Assembly: GCA_026214975.1 (NCBI GenBank)
Contig: CM047810.1
Span: 94,132,316 to 94,196,315 of the forward strand
Length of the DNA stretch: 64,000 bases
From: Gentiana macrophylla
Lineage: Eukaryota > Streptophyta > Magnoliopsida > Gentianales > Gentianaceae
Reading direction: 5' to 3'
The position numbers and the translations under genes are program-made. A model generated the notes under the pieces. That model was not told where the DNA came from and ran no database searches. It saw nothing but the letters and a program-made list of their open reading frames with translations. This document shows, in pieces, positions 44,161-57,104 of this stretch (position 1 is the first letter of the stretch; the number at the start of each line of letters is the position of its first letter).

Positions 44161-45645
44161 TTGCACGCCAAACTTGCTACCAATGAGGAACATAGGTCTG
44201 AAACTGAGTTTAGTAAAGAGCAAATTGAGGCTCTGAAAAAGCTTCTAACTTCTCAAACTCCTCAGATCACTGCTCCTCAAGGGACTGCAACAATGGCTAA
44301 TGCAGGTGTGTGCTTTAATGCTTATACCAGTAATCATGTAATTAAAAATATATGGCTCGTTAATTGGGGCCTCAGGTTATATATTTTGAAACCACGAACT
44401 CTTTATCAAAATCACCAAGTGTGAATCTCACACACTTTGTAAGGATTCTTGATGGGACTTTTCCCAAATCTACAGCACGAGGGGATGTTACCATTAGTGA
44501 ACAAATAACACTAAAGAATGTCCTTTATGTTCTAACTTACAATGTAATCTATTATACATTAGTAAACTTGTAAAGGACTCAAAATGTGCTATTTTGTTTC
44601 ACTCTAATGGTTGCAAGTTTCAGGATTTTTGCTCCAAGAGGGTGATTGGCGGTGCTAAGGCTTATTCGAAATTTGTTTGTTTTCAAGACTCACTTCATCG
44701 ACAAGTTTTAGAAGATATTCTAGAGGCCTAGCTAGTTTTAATGATTCTGTTTCCAATTGTAATCAGTTATGTTACTACATTATAGGCTTGGTCATCCTAA
44801 TTTTGCTTATATGAAAATTTTGTATCTTGATCATTTAATGGAAAGAAAATTTATGATGTGAAGTGTGTCAACTTGTTAAGCATACTAGCTCTGTCTTTCC
44901 TTGTGGAGGTTATACCCTTCTAAACCTTTTCCATGATACATAGTGACATACAGGGTCCTTCTAAGAAGACTACAACATCTGGAAAGAGATGGTTTGTAAG
45001 CTTCATAGATGACCACAGTGAGTCACTTGGATGTTTCTCTTGAAGGAGAAGTCTGAAGTAGGTGGAATCTTCAAGGAATTCTGTGCCGTGATCAGAAATC
45101 AGTTTGACACTAAAGTTCAAATACTAAAAACTGATAATGGTACATAATACTTTGAAAGATCTCTCACTCAGTTCTTCTCTTAACAAGGTATAGTTCACCT
45201 CAGTACCTGTGTTGATACACCCCAACAAAATAGGGTAGAGAGAAAGGAAAAGCAGGCACCTTTTGGATGTGGCGGAAGCCTCGTGTTCACTATGCATGTA
45301 CTAAATACCTATGGGGAGAAAGTTTGTCCTACTGACTACTTACTTAATTAACGGGATGCCTCAAGGCTCCTAAAATTCAAAACTCCAATAGGGTCTTTGA
45401 AAGAAAGTTACCCTACATCACAACTCTTTGTTGTCTACCCATGAAAGTGTTTGGAAGTGCATGTTTTGTACATGTCCACTCCCAACACAGGGGTAAAATT
45501 GATCCGAGATCATTGAAATGTCTTTTTGTTGGGTACTCTTCCACAAAAGGGATACAAATGCTCTTGCCTACTACAAGGAAAATGTACACCACTATGGATG
45601 TTACATTCTCACGAAAATGTGTCATACTACAACTCTCGATTTAGG
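44161..45645 (+). pseudogene. pol: protease and integrase region of Copia F
   Basis: Several broken frames. Integrase can be followed from HSDIQGPSKKTTTSGKRWFV (about 44937) through FIDDHS, DTKVQILKTDNGT (45100-45145), DTPQQNRV and HLLDVAEA to KVFGSACFVHVHSQHRGKID and KCLFVGYSSTKG (45441-45560), the hinge after the core. Stops are frequent. The protease active site was not located with certainty. Confidence 0.7.
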
Positions 45646-46084
45646 GGAGGATTTTATGAATATCACAACTCTTGGAACATGATTGTTCTAGAAATTTGTG
45701 AAAATCAAAATCCCAACCCTAGAGATCAAGAAAATGAAATTTCTTGTCACTGAAGCGAGAAACATGGAGCAGAGGATTACGGTCCTACCAATCACATAAA
45801 TGAATCTAATATCATTGTGTATACCGGAAAAGGAAAGCTACATACCAAAATCACGAGATCTCGAAAATGATCTTAGTTACGAGAATGGATCACTAATGAG
45901 GTACAAGCGATAATGAAACTAGCCTTTGAAGGATCCTCGAGACAGCGACACGTCCCGAGGATTCTCTTGAACAATCTGAATATGATGGAAGGTCTATAGC
46001 ACAAAGGAAGGGTACAAGGAAGTGTACTGCACACCCCTTGTACAACTTCATGTCCTATGATCAACTTTCACCTCAGTTCCATGG

Positions 46085-47620
46085 TTTCACCTGCAGCCTG
46101 GACAAAATTAACATTCCAAAGAATGTATATGATGCTATGAAAGTCCCAGAATGGAGGACTACACTTAAAGATGAAATGGATGCTCTCATAAAGAATAAAA
46201 CTTAGAGCATCTTTGCATTCTGAAAGGAAAACATCCTGTGGGTTGTAAGTGGATTTTCACTGTTAAATACAATGCTGATAGGACTCTGACTAGGCATAAA
46301 GCTAGGTTAGTGGCCAAGGGTTTCACTCAATCCTATGGGATTGATTATCATGAAACCTTTGCCCCTGTTGCCAAGCTAAATACCATCAGAATCCTCATGA
46401 GCATTGTGGTTAACCTTGACTGGTCTCTAACTCAATTGGATGTAAAGAATGCTTTTCTTTATGGGGACCTCCAAGAGGAAGTCTACATGCATCTCCCTCC
46501 TGGTTTTGAGAACCTAGGGGAGAAAGGGACTGTTTGCAAACTTCAAAGGTCTCTATATGGACTCAAACAGTCCCCAAGGGCATGGTTTGGTAGATTCACT
46601 TCTTTTATGAAGAAGAATGGGTTCAATCAATGTCATTCAGACCATACCTTGTTCACAAAGTTCAATTCTGGAAAAACTACCGTGTTAGTAGTATATGTGG
46701 ATGATATCATCTTAACAGGAGATGATAATGATGAGATCAAGAACATTAAATCTATTCTAGCCTCTGAGTTTGAAATTAAGAACTTAGGGAATCTGAAATA
46801 TTTCCTTGGCATGGAAATTTCTAGAAACTCGAGGGCATTTCTATATCCCAAAGAAAATATATCTAGATCTCTAAAAGAGAGGCTGGTATCTTTGGGGTAC
46901 AAAACTGCAGAAACTCTGTTGAACTGGTCTAAAGTTGGGAAATGAACTTTGATAGTCCTCTTGTGGACAAGGGAAGATATCAAAGACTTGTTGGAAGGCT
47001 TATTTACCTATCACATACAAGACTGACATTTGTTTCTTTGTAAGTTTGATCGACCAATTTATGCATGAACCTCTTGAAAGACATATGCGGTGGTGAGAGA
47101 ATCCTCGAGTTTCTCAAGAAGAATCTGGACAATGTATTCTCTTCAAAAATGATACATCAAGGGGTAAAGATCTACTGTGATCTTGATTATCTTTGAGGAC
47201 CAAACCAATGGAAGGTCAACTCTGAGTCTTGTACTTATGTGTGGGGCAATCTCACGACATGAAGAAGCAAGAAACAACATGTTGTTTCAAGGAGTAATCT
47301 TGAATCGAATTAAGGGCATTGGCTCTTGGTGTTTGTGAAGGAATATGGGTGCAAAGGGTGCTTAATGAACTAGGATTCAAAATCTTGAACTATTCAAATC
47401 TATGTGGTGAGTACTTCTACCCTAAGTATTGTTGAAAATCCTACTCACCATGACAAGACCAAACATGTTGAAGTGGATAGACATTTCCTAAGGAAAAGGT
47501 TGACAATGGGGACATAACTCTTTTCATGTGAAGACTCAAGATCATGTTCTTTGATATTCTTACAAAATTTGTGTTTACACAAGTGTGTAACCATCTTCAC
47601 TCCAAGTTTGGCTGCATCAA
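46085..47620 (+). pseudogene. pol: reverse transcriptase and RNase H of Copia F
   Basis: The open frame 46238-46945 holds most of the palm: GCKWIFTVKYNADRTLTRHK, ARLVAKGFTQSYGIDYHETF, QLDVKNAFLYGDLQEEVYM, LYGLKQSPRAWF and the catalytic YVDDI (about 46693-46707). It breaks at 46945. RNase H follows in broken frames (RILEFLKKNLDN, IYCDLDY, TYVWGNL, SKKQHVVSRSN, KTKHVEVDRHF). The RT stretch is the most intact part of this element. Confidence 0.85.
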
Positions 47621-47646
47621 TATCTACAACCAAACTTGCGGGGGAG

Positions 47647-47925
47647 TGTTGAAAGATGGTGTTATTAGTATTAGATAATGATTATTTATCTTTTATCTAG
47701 TGCTAATCCTTTTTTCTTTAGCTCTAGTTCTCTAGTTTCTCTTCTAAGTAAGACTAATGAGCGATTAAAGCTGTTTTTCTTGTTCTTTAGCCGTTGGTGC
47801 TTTTGTTTATAGCCGTTGGAGGCTTTTCTATATATTGTAATCAACTCTTTTCATACCCGATAAGGAGTTTTTATCTATTGAAAGAGTTTCCCTTACTTTC
47901 TCAACCTCTTTTCTCTATTTCTACA
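47647..47925 (+). repeat. 3' LTR of Copia F
   Basis: Pair of 42962-43236, preceded by the polypurine tract GCGGGGGAG and followed by GATGC. Confidence 0.9.
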
Positions 47926-48176
47926 GATGCTGTTGAATATTGTTATTGTATATTACAATGAGGAAGTGGTAAAAGCAAATTTAATTCCATGATTCGTCTT
48001 GGTGATCATGAACGTGTTGATGATGTGCTCGCTATATGATGATTTTGAAATAGCCAAGGCTCGTGAGGTTTGTATGGTTTTGCAATTTGAATACTTAACT
48101 ATTTTTCTGGCATGTATGAAATTGGTTGTACTTTTAGCTTGATAAGGTATTGCAAACTATTCATTCTTTGTCAACA

Positions 48177-48412
48177 CAAAAAAAAATGGTAAACCCACCA
48201 TTAAGGGTCCCTCACCCCGATCCCACAGGAAAGTGAGGAGAGGTTAATCGAGTAACCTAGTAGCTCCAACATGGGTTGCGCACCGACCACCTGACCTTTG
48301 AAGGGTGTTATCAATCGGAAATCAACCCCATTACGGGAATCGAACGTGACCTCCGACTTATAGTCAGTGCATTACACACCCATGCCGCCACCACTAGGCC
48401 ATATCCAGGGGA
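48177..48412 (-). mobile_element. tRNA-derived SINE
   Basis: About 236 bases on the minus strand start TCCCCTGGATATGGCCTAGTGG. They carry the polymerase III A box TGGCCTAGTGG (48401-48391) and B box GTTCGATTCCC (48345-48335) at tRNA spacing, and end in a T-run. Both sides carry the perfect 16-bp duplication TCATTCTTTGTCAACA (48161-48176 and 48413-48428). It sits between TOP6B exon remnants. The copy looks fairly young, given its perfect duplication. Confidence 0.93.
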
Positions 48413-49226
48413 TCATTCTTTGTCAACAAAAGCGCATGATAGGAAGCTTATCCCAAATTATTATTTTTCGAAGCGACTAGCCAAGGAAGCACAGACTCAA
48501 GAAATCCTGGCAAAAAAATGCTTACATTGGGAAGAAAGTAAAGCAAACAAGTTACGGTAAGGCCACGAGGGTCGCGATGAACCTCATACGTCCTACAGGG
48601 TGTCTTGTAAGGTTTGAATCAATAGGCTCTTCTGTTTGCCGCTTTGGTTTAATTTTTTTTATTGATTGCTCTGCATTTGGAATGTGCTAAGTAGATTCAG
48701 TATGTTTATCAAGGCTAGAATCACTGAATGTCATTCATATGTAACTCATGATAACGGAAAGGGAATGCCACATGATGATATCCCTAAACATGTTTGGACG
48801 AGGTCTGTGTAACACTCTGCGTCGTTAACAACATTTTGTTAGGGAACTTGTATTACTCTCGGACTTACCATTTAAACTTCAAATTTGGATAATGGTCAAA
48901 TTCTTGGTATGAGCTACTTATAATGCTATGGCCCATAATACATTCTAATGTGGTTTTTATTTAAATACTTGTGCAGTCTTATCAGGAACAAAGTATGGCT
49001 TGAAGTAGACTCGTGACAAATTTGGTCTGCTGCAAAGATGGAAAGTTTATGTGTTAGCTTTTTGATTTTTTCTTAAAGCATATTAGGGACACAGTGCTGA
49101 CATTCTTCTGGCATGAGAAATGATTAATGTTTCCATTGCAGGCATTGATTTGGTCAAAGATGAGTACATGACTTCCTATTGAGATCACGTCGTCCATGAA
49201 GGGCCGAGATTATACATCATTCTGCA

Positions 49227-49248
49227 GACTGGATATATATATATATAT
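49227..49248. repeat. (TA)n microsatellite
   Basis: A short run of alternating TA within the TOP6B remnant. Confidence 0.75.
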
Positions 49249-50183
49249 TCACCGGTGCTTATAATGCTTCAATTTTGCACGTTATTATGAAAATTATGTT
49301 GATGTCTGAGCGTTTGATTAGGTTTATGACTCTTTCTTCCAGGAATATTCCTCACATCCATATACATGAAAAAAAAGAGAACAAAGCGGTGGCATGGAGC
49401 GGAAATTCATATAGTTATTGAGGGAAACTGGATAACATATCGTGTATGTGTGTACATTCTTGCATTTTGTTTGGTGCTAAATTTTTTAGCTCTATGAATT
49501 CTGGTCATATTACTTATGATGCATTTTCATTTATCTTAGAGAAGTATCCCTTGCATTCATATCTATTTCCTAAATCAGGAATGCAACTTCCTTACATCTT
49601 ATGTCTTCTGTTTTTTTAAAATACTCTTTATTGTTCTTTTATGTTCTTCTCTGAAGAACAATGTCTTTATATTTCTACAACTGCTTTATGGTGTTTGCAG
49701 TCCAAGATCTTCATTATATGCGTTAAATGGTTGTTATTACGCCCTATGCCCAGTTTCTGTTTAGATTTTTATCAGATGCTTCAGAGTAACTCTCTTTTTC
49801 ATTCAATTGTGTTGTTCTTAATCATGTTTTTTTCTTTTCTTTTTTAGACATATGATTTCTTATAAAGCCTTCTAATTTCTTTCATGTAGAAAAAATTAAT
49901 AGTAAAGTTTGCCAGAAGAAGGGATATAATGCCTCCAGCTCCTCTTGAGACTAAGTATCACCCATCAGCTGTTGATTTACTTTTTATCAAGTGGCTTATT
50001 GCAGAAACTTCAAAACAAAATCTATTGCAGTTATAATATCTATACGGGCTGAATTTGTTCATTTACGGTATGTGGTCCTAAAAATGTATGAAGTTATATT
50101 TTAGTTACATAGTATTTTACTTGATATTTAATAGCACCCAATAAGTAAATATTTAGTATGGGCATGCCGTGCAATACAATAAC

Positions 50184-51907
50184 TGTTGGAAGTAGCGTCT
50201 GAAAGATAATTTATGTAATTATTTTTATAATTAATAAATGACAAATTTATTCTCATCTTATTATTTGCTTCGTGATTATAAGTAATACACTACTGAAAAC
50301 ACCAAGTTGTATCGTATGTAGTCATATAACTTAGTGTGTGTCACACATGAGGATTAAGTTTATGGTGATACACTTGAACTATTAGTCCGTGGTGAACTTA
50401 ATCAAAGTATATGGTCTATTGATTAAACCACCATTAATGCACCCAGAACACCTTTTTGGTGTGACCGTCTTATCCGGGCCGTTGATATTGGTTATCTAAG
50501 TGGGGCATTTATATGATGTAGTCGTATAGGACTGGACCGATTTAATATGAATTTCTCATATAATTCCGTGATTGACAAATCTTATTAAATCACAAGATGA
50601 TCATTTATGGATTAACTTTAATCCTGAAGTGATTGCGTACTCCTACTTGTTTCAAGATAGGGTTTGATGTGTTCGTTAAGGATCGCTAAGAGGCGCGGTC
50701 CGAATCACTTTCACGTTGGCACTATTCTGGAATGAGTAAGGAGTGTGTGTCTCACAGATATGAAATCCATTCCTTTCTACGGGAAGTAGAAAGACAATCC
50801 CCTTATTTGTTAATCCTAGAAACTGATCGATCCCGGGAGTTCATATTGGTTATGAACTAATTGATCACTAGTGGATTAATGGTAAATAAGGATAAGATGT
50901 AATGAAGAAGATTTATGGAAACATTCCCGCTTTGTTACGGATAGTCTATGAAGGGTTAGTCTATATGTAATGATTATATCAATGGACACTTATTGACTCG
51001 ACACTTTGAGAATAAGTTATATCTATAATCGATAGAGTTCAGTTTCATATTTATGGTGGTGTAATTCTGGAATTAATAAGTTGAATAGAAATGTTTTGTT
51101 CGATGAATATTTTATTCAATTTATTGTAGCTACTGATTATAGGTCCATGGTCCCCGGGTTGGCTCCTAACACGCGGGTGAATTCTCGTATTTTGGAACCT
51201 GGAGAATAAATTAAATAGTTGGTCTATTTAATGAATATGCGAATATTATTTATTCGGTAAATAATATGTAATATAGAAAAGACATTTTCTATTGTCCCAA
51301 TTGGCACACAAAAATAGCGCCACTTTTATTTGGTTTTGAGAAAAGAAATTTTCTCATAAATAGTTTCTTATTGGATAAATAGGAAATTTATTTTCCTATT
51401 GGATAAAGGTTTTTATTTTCCTTAAAGGAAAAGATAAATATGTGTAAAAGATAAACTCTCAAATTATTAGTTATTTTTCATATTAAAAGAGAGTTTTTCC
51501 CAACACAAAATGGATAACCAAAAACCAATGCCACTTTTTTTAGAAAATAGGCCACGCCTATTTGGAAAAAATTAGAGAAATTTTGTTTTCTCGTCCTAGC
51601 CATTGGGAAGAAGAAAGACTAGGTTTTTCTTGAAGGCATATTTAAGGAGTCTCGAATGTGGGATCGATGTCCACCAGTCGTCGCTTGGAGATACAATCCG
51701 GAAGATTACGGCTTCTCTCCGGTTGGGTAAATCTTAAACCTTCTTGTGGTTAATTAATTTATTATGTGAATTGAATCGTGGTAAAATCGCATGCGAATTT
51801 AATTCGTAGCTTCCGCTGTGCATGATCGGCGTCTCGATCGGTGTTGTGAATCGAGATCGGCGATCCAATTATGGATCGGATCGGTTCGGGTTTCAATATA
51901 TCAAGCA
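50184..51907 (+). repeat. 5' LTR of Copia G
   Basis: Starts TGTTGGAAGTAGC, ends ATATATCAAGCA just before the primer-binding site. The phrase GGTCCATGGTCCCCGGGTTG (about 51142-51161) is common in large Copia LTRs. No second copy is in the window, so the ends rest on the TG/CA rule and the primer site. Confidence 0.7.
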
Positions 51908-53920
51908 TGTGGTATCGAGCCAGGTTAGGCGATTTTGCGATCTTGATTGTATAATTAATTAATAAGGAGTGTAATAGAATAAAATTGCATTTTTAACTTT
52001 TTATACGATTGAATGTTTTGGTTGATGAGATAGATTGGGGTTGGTACTGTTTCTCGATAAATTTATTGTAAACCCGGTTTTTGGGTATAGGATATCATGT
52101 AATTTATTTTTGCAATCTTAATTTTACGCATTTATTTTTAATTCGGCCGAGGCCTATTTATTGGTCGGATGAAGATTGTAAAGAATAAAAGCGATGCACT
52201 GATGGTTAAAACACGAGTTCAATTGTGCGGAGACCGAGTTTGAATCCGCTGCATTTGGATTAATTCGATTTTTTTTAAGCGAAGGCGGAAAAAAAAAAAA
52301 AGCGAGCGAAAAAAATAATATGAAAAAAGGGAGAGGCGGATCTTGCTTTGCAAGGATTCGAACTCGGGTGGTGATGAAAGAAAAAGGAGACTCTCACAAA
52401 CTCGGCTAGAGCGGTTTTTGATAAAGGAACAAAAGCAGAAAATTAAATACCTGCGGCAGCTGAAGAACATAGTAGATTGATAATATTTTTTTTTGCTTAG
52501 GTTTTATTTAAATTATAGATTAGATACGGGGGTGCTGGCGGTCGATCTCGATGGTTTATTTTTCGCATTTTTTTTATTATTTATGTGATATAAGAATGTC
52601 ATACATCATATTCATGAATTCCATTTCTAGCATATGCATACATGTAGAAAATTAATTTAGGCATTAATTAGACATGTATGAACACGATAATTAATTTAGA
52701 TTAAAAATAAATTAATTTAATTAAAGAAAGCAATTTTATCGGGATATAAAATTCACATGATAAACTTAATTTGGGATTATGAATCCTTCAGGGTTTGGGT
52801 TATGTAGTGTCTACATAAATTAGAATTTTGATAATCAAAAAATTGGAAAATCATGAAAAATTGGACACCAACTAGACAGTATTTGGAACCGATAAGTTGG
52901 TGATTGTTTTTCAAAATTTGTTGTTTTCGGGTTATTGAAAAAATTCTAAGACTAAATTTTTTATCATGACAAGATTAGGACTTTTAAATTCTTTGGTGAA
53001 TTTTAGTTGTGTAGTGTCTATTCAAGAAATTTCTAAATATTCGAAAAATTGGAAAGTCATGAATAAGGTGTCGCTAACTAGACGGTACTTGGAACCGATA
53101 AACTAGTGGGAGATTTTAATTTTGTGATTTATTGTTTTTCGAATTATTAGAAAAATTCATAAAGTCCTAATGTATTAGGGTTTTAAAATTCTTGGTGAAT
53201 TTTAATTGTGTAGTGTCTACACAAAGAATTTAAAAATCTGAGAAATTGGAAAATCGTGAATAAGTGACACTAGTTAGACGGTATTTGGAACCGATGAACT
53301 AGTGTGAGGATTAATTTAAATATTCATGATTTATTGTTTTTTCGGATGATTAAGAAATTCTGAAAATCTTAATAAGACTACCTAATTTTCAAAATAACGA
53401 GTGGGAGCGGGGAAGATGGCAACCGACCCCACGGCCTCTACTGTTGACACAAGCAAGTGAGAGAATGGTGACGCCTCGGGCCGCTTTGATTTCGGCCCCC
53501 CTAAGGATGGCCTTTACCGCTATCAAAATGCATGGCTTGGTCTCCGAAAGGATAGGATTTTGGGTACTCGTCGGGTCACTGACCGACCCTAAGCCGGCAT
53601 ACTCAGGGCGTACTTTGAGATCTGAAACAGTAGGTCACACTCACAAGGATATTTTTGGAAATATCTTGGTTGAAAAAGAAAGGTAATCAACAATTAAATG
53701 AAGATGTCCGATTCTCAGTTAATTGTTGGGAGAGATTGTCTCAATTTAATAGTCACCTTTTTGACCTACCCTAAGGCGGCACTGTAGGTGTGAGATTAAA
53801 TCCTTGGAATGGTAGGATAAACTGCATGCATGACATCACGTTTATAATTCCTAAAATTGATTATTTGTTGTGGTGTATGATTTGATTTACATTTCTGTCA
53901 TGATTTATTTTCGCAACTAC
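51908..53920 (+). other. leader of Copia G, noncoding
   Basis: Two kilobases without a supported reading frame. It contains an A-rich tract (52285-52330), the tandem array at 52780-53385, and a GC-richer block at 53400-53640. Confidence 0.55.
52780..53385 (+). repeat. ~200-bp tandem repeat, three copies, in the G leader
   Basis: GTAGTGTCT recurs at 52804, 53011 and 53210. Each time it is followed by an AATTGGAAA motif, a CTAGACGGTATTTGGAACC-like phrase and a TTATTG.TTTTCGG phrase. Spacings are about 207 and 199 bases. The copies have diverged by substitutions and small indels. Confidence 0.82.
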
Positions 53921-56900
53921 ATATCATCTCAAGGTATCTAAACTGCTAAACACGATAAATTGACTGATGATGACTTCGTGAAAGTGGAAAATTAACAAGA
54001 ACGTTGAACTCATAAATCAAGAATGCAATTATTTTTTTCTGGTGGAGGATTTCCCTCTTAAGCCTTCAAACTTAAGTGGCATTGATAAGTATGTCACTGC
54101 TGTCACTCGTATTACACGGGAAACAAATTAAATTTAGTTCAAAGATGACGAGAATGATTTGGTATCAATCTCACTAGACATCCCATAGTTCATGAGTAGT
54201 GTTTACTCAAATGAGCTGGTAGTTCATGGCCATTTCCTTCAAAGAAAGCCAAGAATGGGAAGGTAAATGTCTACAAGTATAAGTCGTCTAAACTAAATAA
54301 GTTAAAGGCTAAACTGAAATATTAATCAAAGAAAGTAAAGGATAAGGAAAGTGATTTCGGGTCACTAACCTATGAATCCTTATAGACTTTCTTAACCGAG
54401 TAATTTGACTCAGAAGCTAAAGTTCTTTTGTTAGTACAAGGTAGCTGGGCATTCATGATAAAGAGTAAACAACGGGCAGTTATTTCAGCTAAGATAGTGG
54501 GAGTGATATAAGGAAATAAATTTCGGATTTTAATCCTTGAATATCAAAGAAATATAATTTATGTTTTCAGATTCGTTGGAACAAATGGATTCACTTTCAC
54601 ATCGATAATATAGTTGCTTTAAAGAAAATGAATATGACATTTGTATACGATTACGAGACTCGGACTTTTGTCCGATAAAGTTAGAACCACTAAGTAATCT
54701 TTGAAAAGGTATATGTAACACATCATAAACTACTAAGACAAATGGTTTCCGTATTTAGATAAGCGATTCTTGACATAATTAGAGCATATATCCTAGAGAT
54801 AAGATATGAAAGGCGGCTAAGGTGATTCCTATCTCGGTTTAAGAACACTATCTCAAAGGAAAAATGACTAAGTAACCTTTCAATTGGGAAAGGGTAATGG
54901 AGCTAAAAAGTATCATAGCTTGTTCATATTGACCTTCGGGGCCTTATGAAGGATACAAGTTAGTGGGAGCTTTTGAGTAATAGACATTTTGTCTAATGAC
55001 TACTCGAAATGCCGATAGTTTATCTAAATATTTGGAGGAATCTACGATATTACCAGAGAAAGCGAGTATTCCATGCTCGGATATAGGCTATGACATGGTT
55101 TTGGCAGCGATGCTTGGCCTACCTCCGAGTGAAATGATTTCTTTGAAAGGATAAACCATAGATTGTCTTGTATAGTTATTGATATGCTACAATACACTGC
55201 TTAACTCAATTAAGATATTGGTTGCAAAATAACGGTTTACATTATTATGTAATACCGATAAGTCTACCTAGAAGAAGCTTATGAATTTGTGGATAATGAG
55301 TGTAGTGCATTTACTACCATACGCAAATAAAGGCATTTAGCACTAGTGCTTGAAAGCGAGGACTTAATATTTTACATACACGTTCGGATGGCATTTATTT
55401 GGTGAAATAACTTAATGCAATGAGTAATGGTTGGTTATAAGATTCTTAAGATCGGATAGTGACGGTTACACCGTTACATCCTTTCTAAAAGAATGTTCAA
55501 ATAACAACCTTAGGACTTGAAGTACAGTCACTCAAGGAGTTACTATCTGATTTAATCAGACCACATCCAATATTGGTTGTTGGGGATTACAGCGATTAAT
55601 GCTCTTTGAAATAGAGATCGAATATCAATCCACCCAAATGCAGTGGGAGTATGGTCTAACCATTGACCCACTGTGATTATGCAGTCTCCACAGTCTTCTT
55701 GGGGTGATTGATCACCTATGGTCCTTCTGTAAGGATTGTATAGGATTCTAACAATAGAAGGTTGGTTTAAAGCCATAAACCTGTAAATGGAGTTTTGGTA
55801 CTCCAGTTCTATTAACAATCCTGTAGAACCACCTGAGTGTCTTAGGCCCAGTGGAAGTAATTGGATCTACGTGATGAGAATGAATGGAAAGTTTATCTTT
55901 CAAGGCAAAGCAAAGTGGTCTAAGGGTAATTCCACGAGAAGTAGATAGTTTAAAAGGGTGATGCCTAAACTTTCTCACCACTCAACCTTGCTTGACTCAT
56001 GGAAAGCGAGAAAGATTACCAGGGGTGATGCCCTGAAACTTTCTTGTGGAAAAACGGAGCTTGAATTCATTCGGAACGGAAGGGTTTTAGCTTAAATCCA
56101 ATGGCAGATTGACTGCCTACGCCTATATCTATTGGTGGATTAAAGCAAACCTCTAGATCATCAAAGGTCACATGTGGGCCTGACCTGAATATTGATAAGT
56201 CTTTTGTAGACTAGGATATCAATATTGGTAAAGTAGTGAGTATTAGTGTTAATGACAATGATAACACTGCAACAGTTGAGAACAACATGAGTGTGTTATC
56301 TGAAGTCAGAAACTGACGAGCCAAGATTCTCTGAACCAGAGAAGTGGACTATATTCTTAGAATTTGATTCGGTCGAATTCATGAGAACAAGTTGTTGGGA
56401 ATATCCCATGCATCTTATTGGTTAAGATAATAATGCATTTTCGTATGCAAAATTCAACGAGAGGTTTCCTACCCAACCCCTCACGGAATATTTCTCTCGA
56501 TCTTCGGATATAGAGAAAATGGGATATATTGTCTTTTGGATAGAGAAAGTTAGGTTATTAAAAGTCAATAACAGTCGAGTCTCGGATTTGAGCAATGGAG
56601 AGCAGCATAGTGCATCCTCAAGTACCTTCGGAGAATGAGGACTAATATGCGTCTATATTCAGGTGCATACCTGAGTATTGTTGACTTCTGCGATTCGACT
56701 TACAGTCAGATTAAGGATGATCGTTAGTCGATCTCGGGCTCAGTGTTTACTCATTGTGATGGAGCTACAGTCTGGAGCAATCCAACACTGCCAATTTGAC
56801 TCTGTTAATCGAATACATAGCAGCTTTCAGAGCAGCTAAAGAGGCAGTATGGCTTGAGAAGTTCTTTGTTGGATCGAGAAGTGATTCCAGGTACCGTAAG

Positions 56901-57090
56901 TCGATATCACTTTGCTGTGAAAACAGTGGAGAGGTAGCTTATGCAAAGGATCTTCGCAATCACAAGAGGTCAAAAGCATATTGAAAGTAAATACCACCTG
57001 ATTAGACAGACTGTGCAGAGAGGCGACATTTCGGTCCTAAAAGATCGCCTCGAGCTGACAACCTAGCTGATCAGTTTACCAAGTTGCGTG
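53921..57090 (+). pseudogene. gag-pol remnant of Copia G
   Basis: Only fragments can be read. There are gag-like and spacer pieces around 54000-54500, then a pre-integrase/integrase trace near 54790-54960 (MTKRPFNWKGNGAKKYHSL-like in mixed frames). The clearest part is the C-terminal RNase H at 56790-57080: AAFRAAKEAVWLEKFF, ALCCENSGEVA-like LCCENSGEVAYAKD, NHKRSK, then KYHLIRQTVQRGDISVLK and DNLADQFTK in the next frame. Stops and indels are spread throughout. Confidence 0.65.
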
Positions 57091-57104
57091 ACATCTAGTG
57101 TCAC

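Larger units (their letters stand above)
42962..47925 (+). mobile_element. Ty1/Copia element F, complete but decayed
   Basis: LTRs of 275 and 279 bases (42962-43236 and 47647-47925) both start TGTTGAAAGATGG and end ATTTCTACA. Flanks are GATAC (42957-42961) and GATGC (47926-47930), a target duplication with one change. The primer site after the 5' LTR, AGGTATCGAGGCTCGG, is of the initiator-Met type, and CTTGCGGGGGAG before the 3' LTR is the polypurine tract. Gag and pol lie between in Copia order (gag, integrase, RT, RNase H). It inserted in an intron of the TOP6B copy. Lineage not determined. Confidence 0.9.
42744..50035 (+). pseudogene. TOP6B: decayed DNA topoisomerase VI subunit B gene
   Basis: Subunit B is the GHKL ATPase of topoisomerase VI, needed for endoreduplication. 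Exon remains in order: about 42752-42852 (REVVENALDSGESISKLPVV, the Asn-bearing ATP box); 47965-48068 (SGKSKFNSMIRLGDHERVDD then LYDDFEIAKARE); 48471-48557 (KRLAKEAQTQEILAKK); 48711-48805 (DNGKGMPHDDIP, second ATP box); 48977-49032 (SGTKYGLK-stop-TR); 49141-49245 (ALIWSKMSTxLPIEI, SFCRLDI); 49340-49445 (NIPHIHIHEKK, VIEGNWITYRV); 49884-50035 (MPPAPLETKYHPSAVDLLFIKWLI, ETSKQNLLQ). Frames are broken in most exons. Copia F and a SINE sit in its introns. The start and C-terminal half are missing. Confidence 0.85.
50184..57104 (+). mobile_element. Ty1/Copia element G, decayed, 3' end cut by element H
   Basis: A 1.7-kb 5' LTR (50184-51907) is followed by an initiator-Met type primer site (TGGTATCGAGCCAGG, 51910-51924), a long leader with tandem repeats, and traces of gag and pol. 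The body ends with a recognisable Copia RNase H (56790-57090). At 57105 element H begins; the rest of G, with its 3' LTR, should lie beyond H outside the window. It is much older than F, judging by the number of stops. Confidence 0.75.

Noticed and set aside
48335..48401. A tRNA gene, suggested by A and B boxes
   Set aside because: No cloverleaf fits, and the unit has SINE structure with a target duplication.
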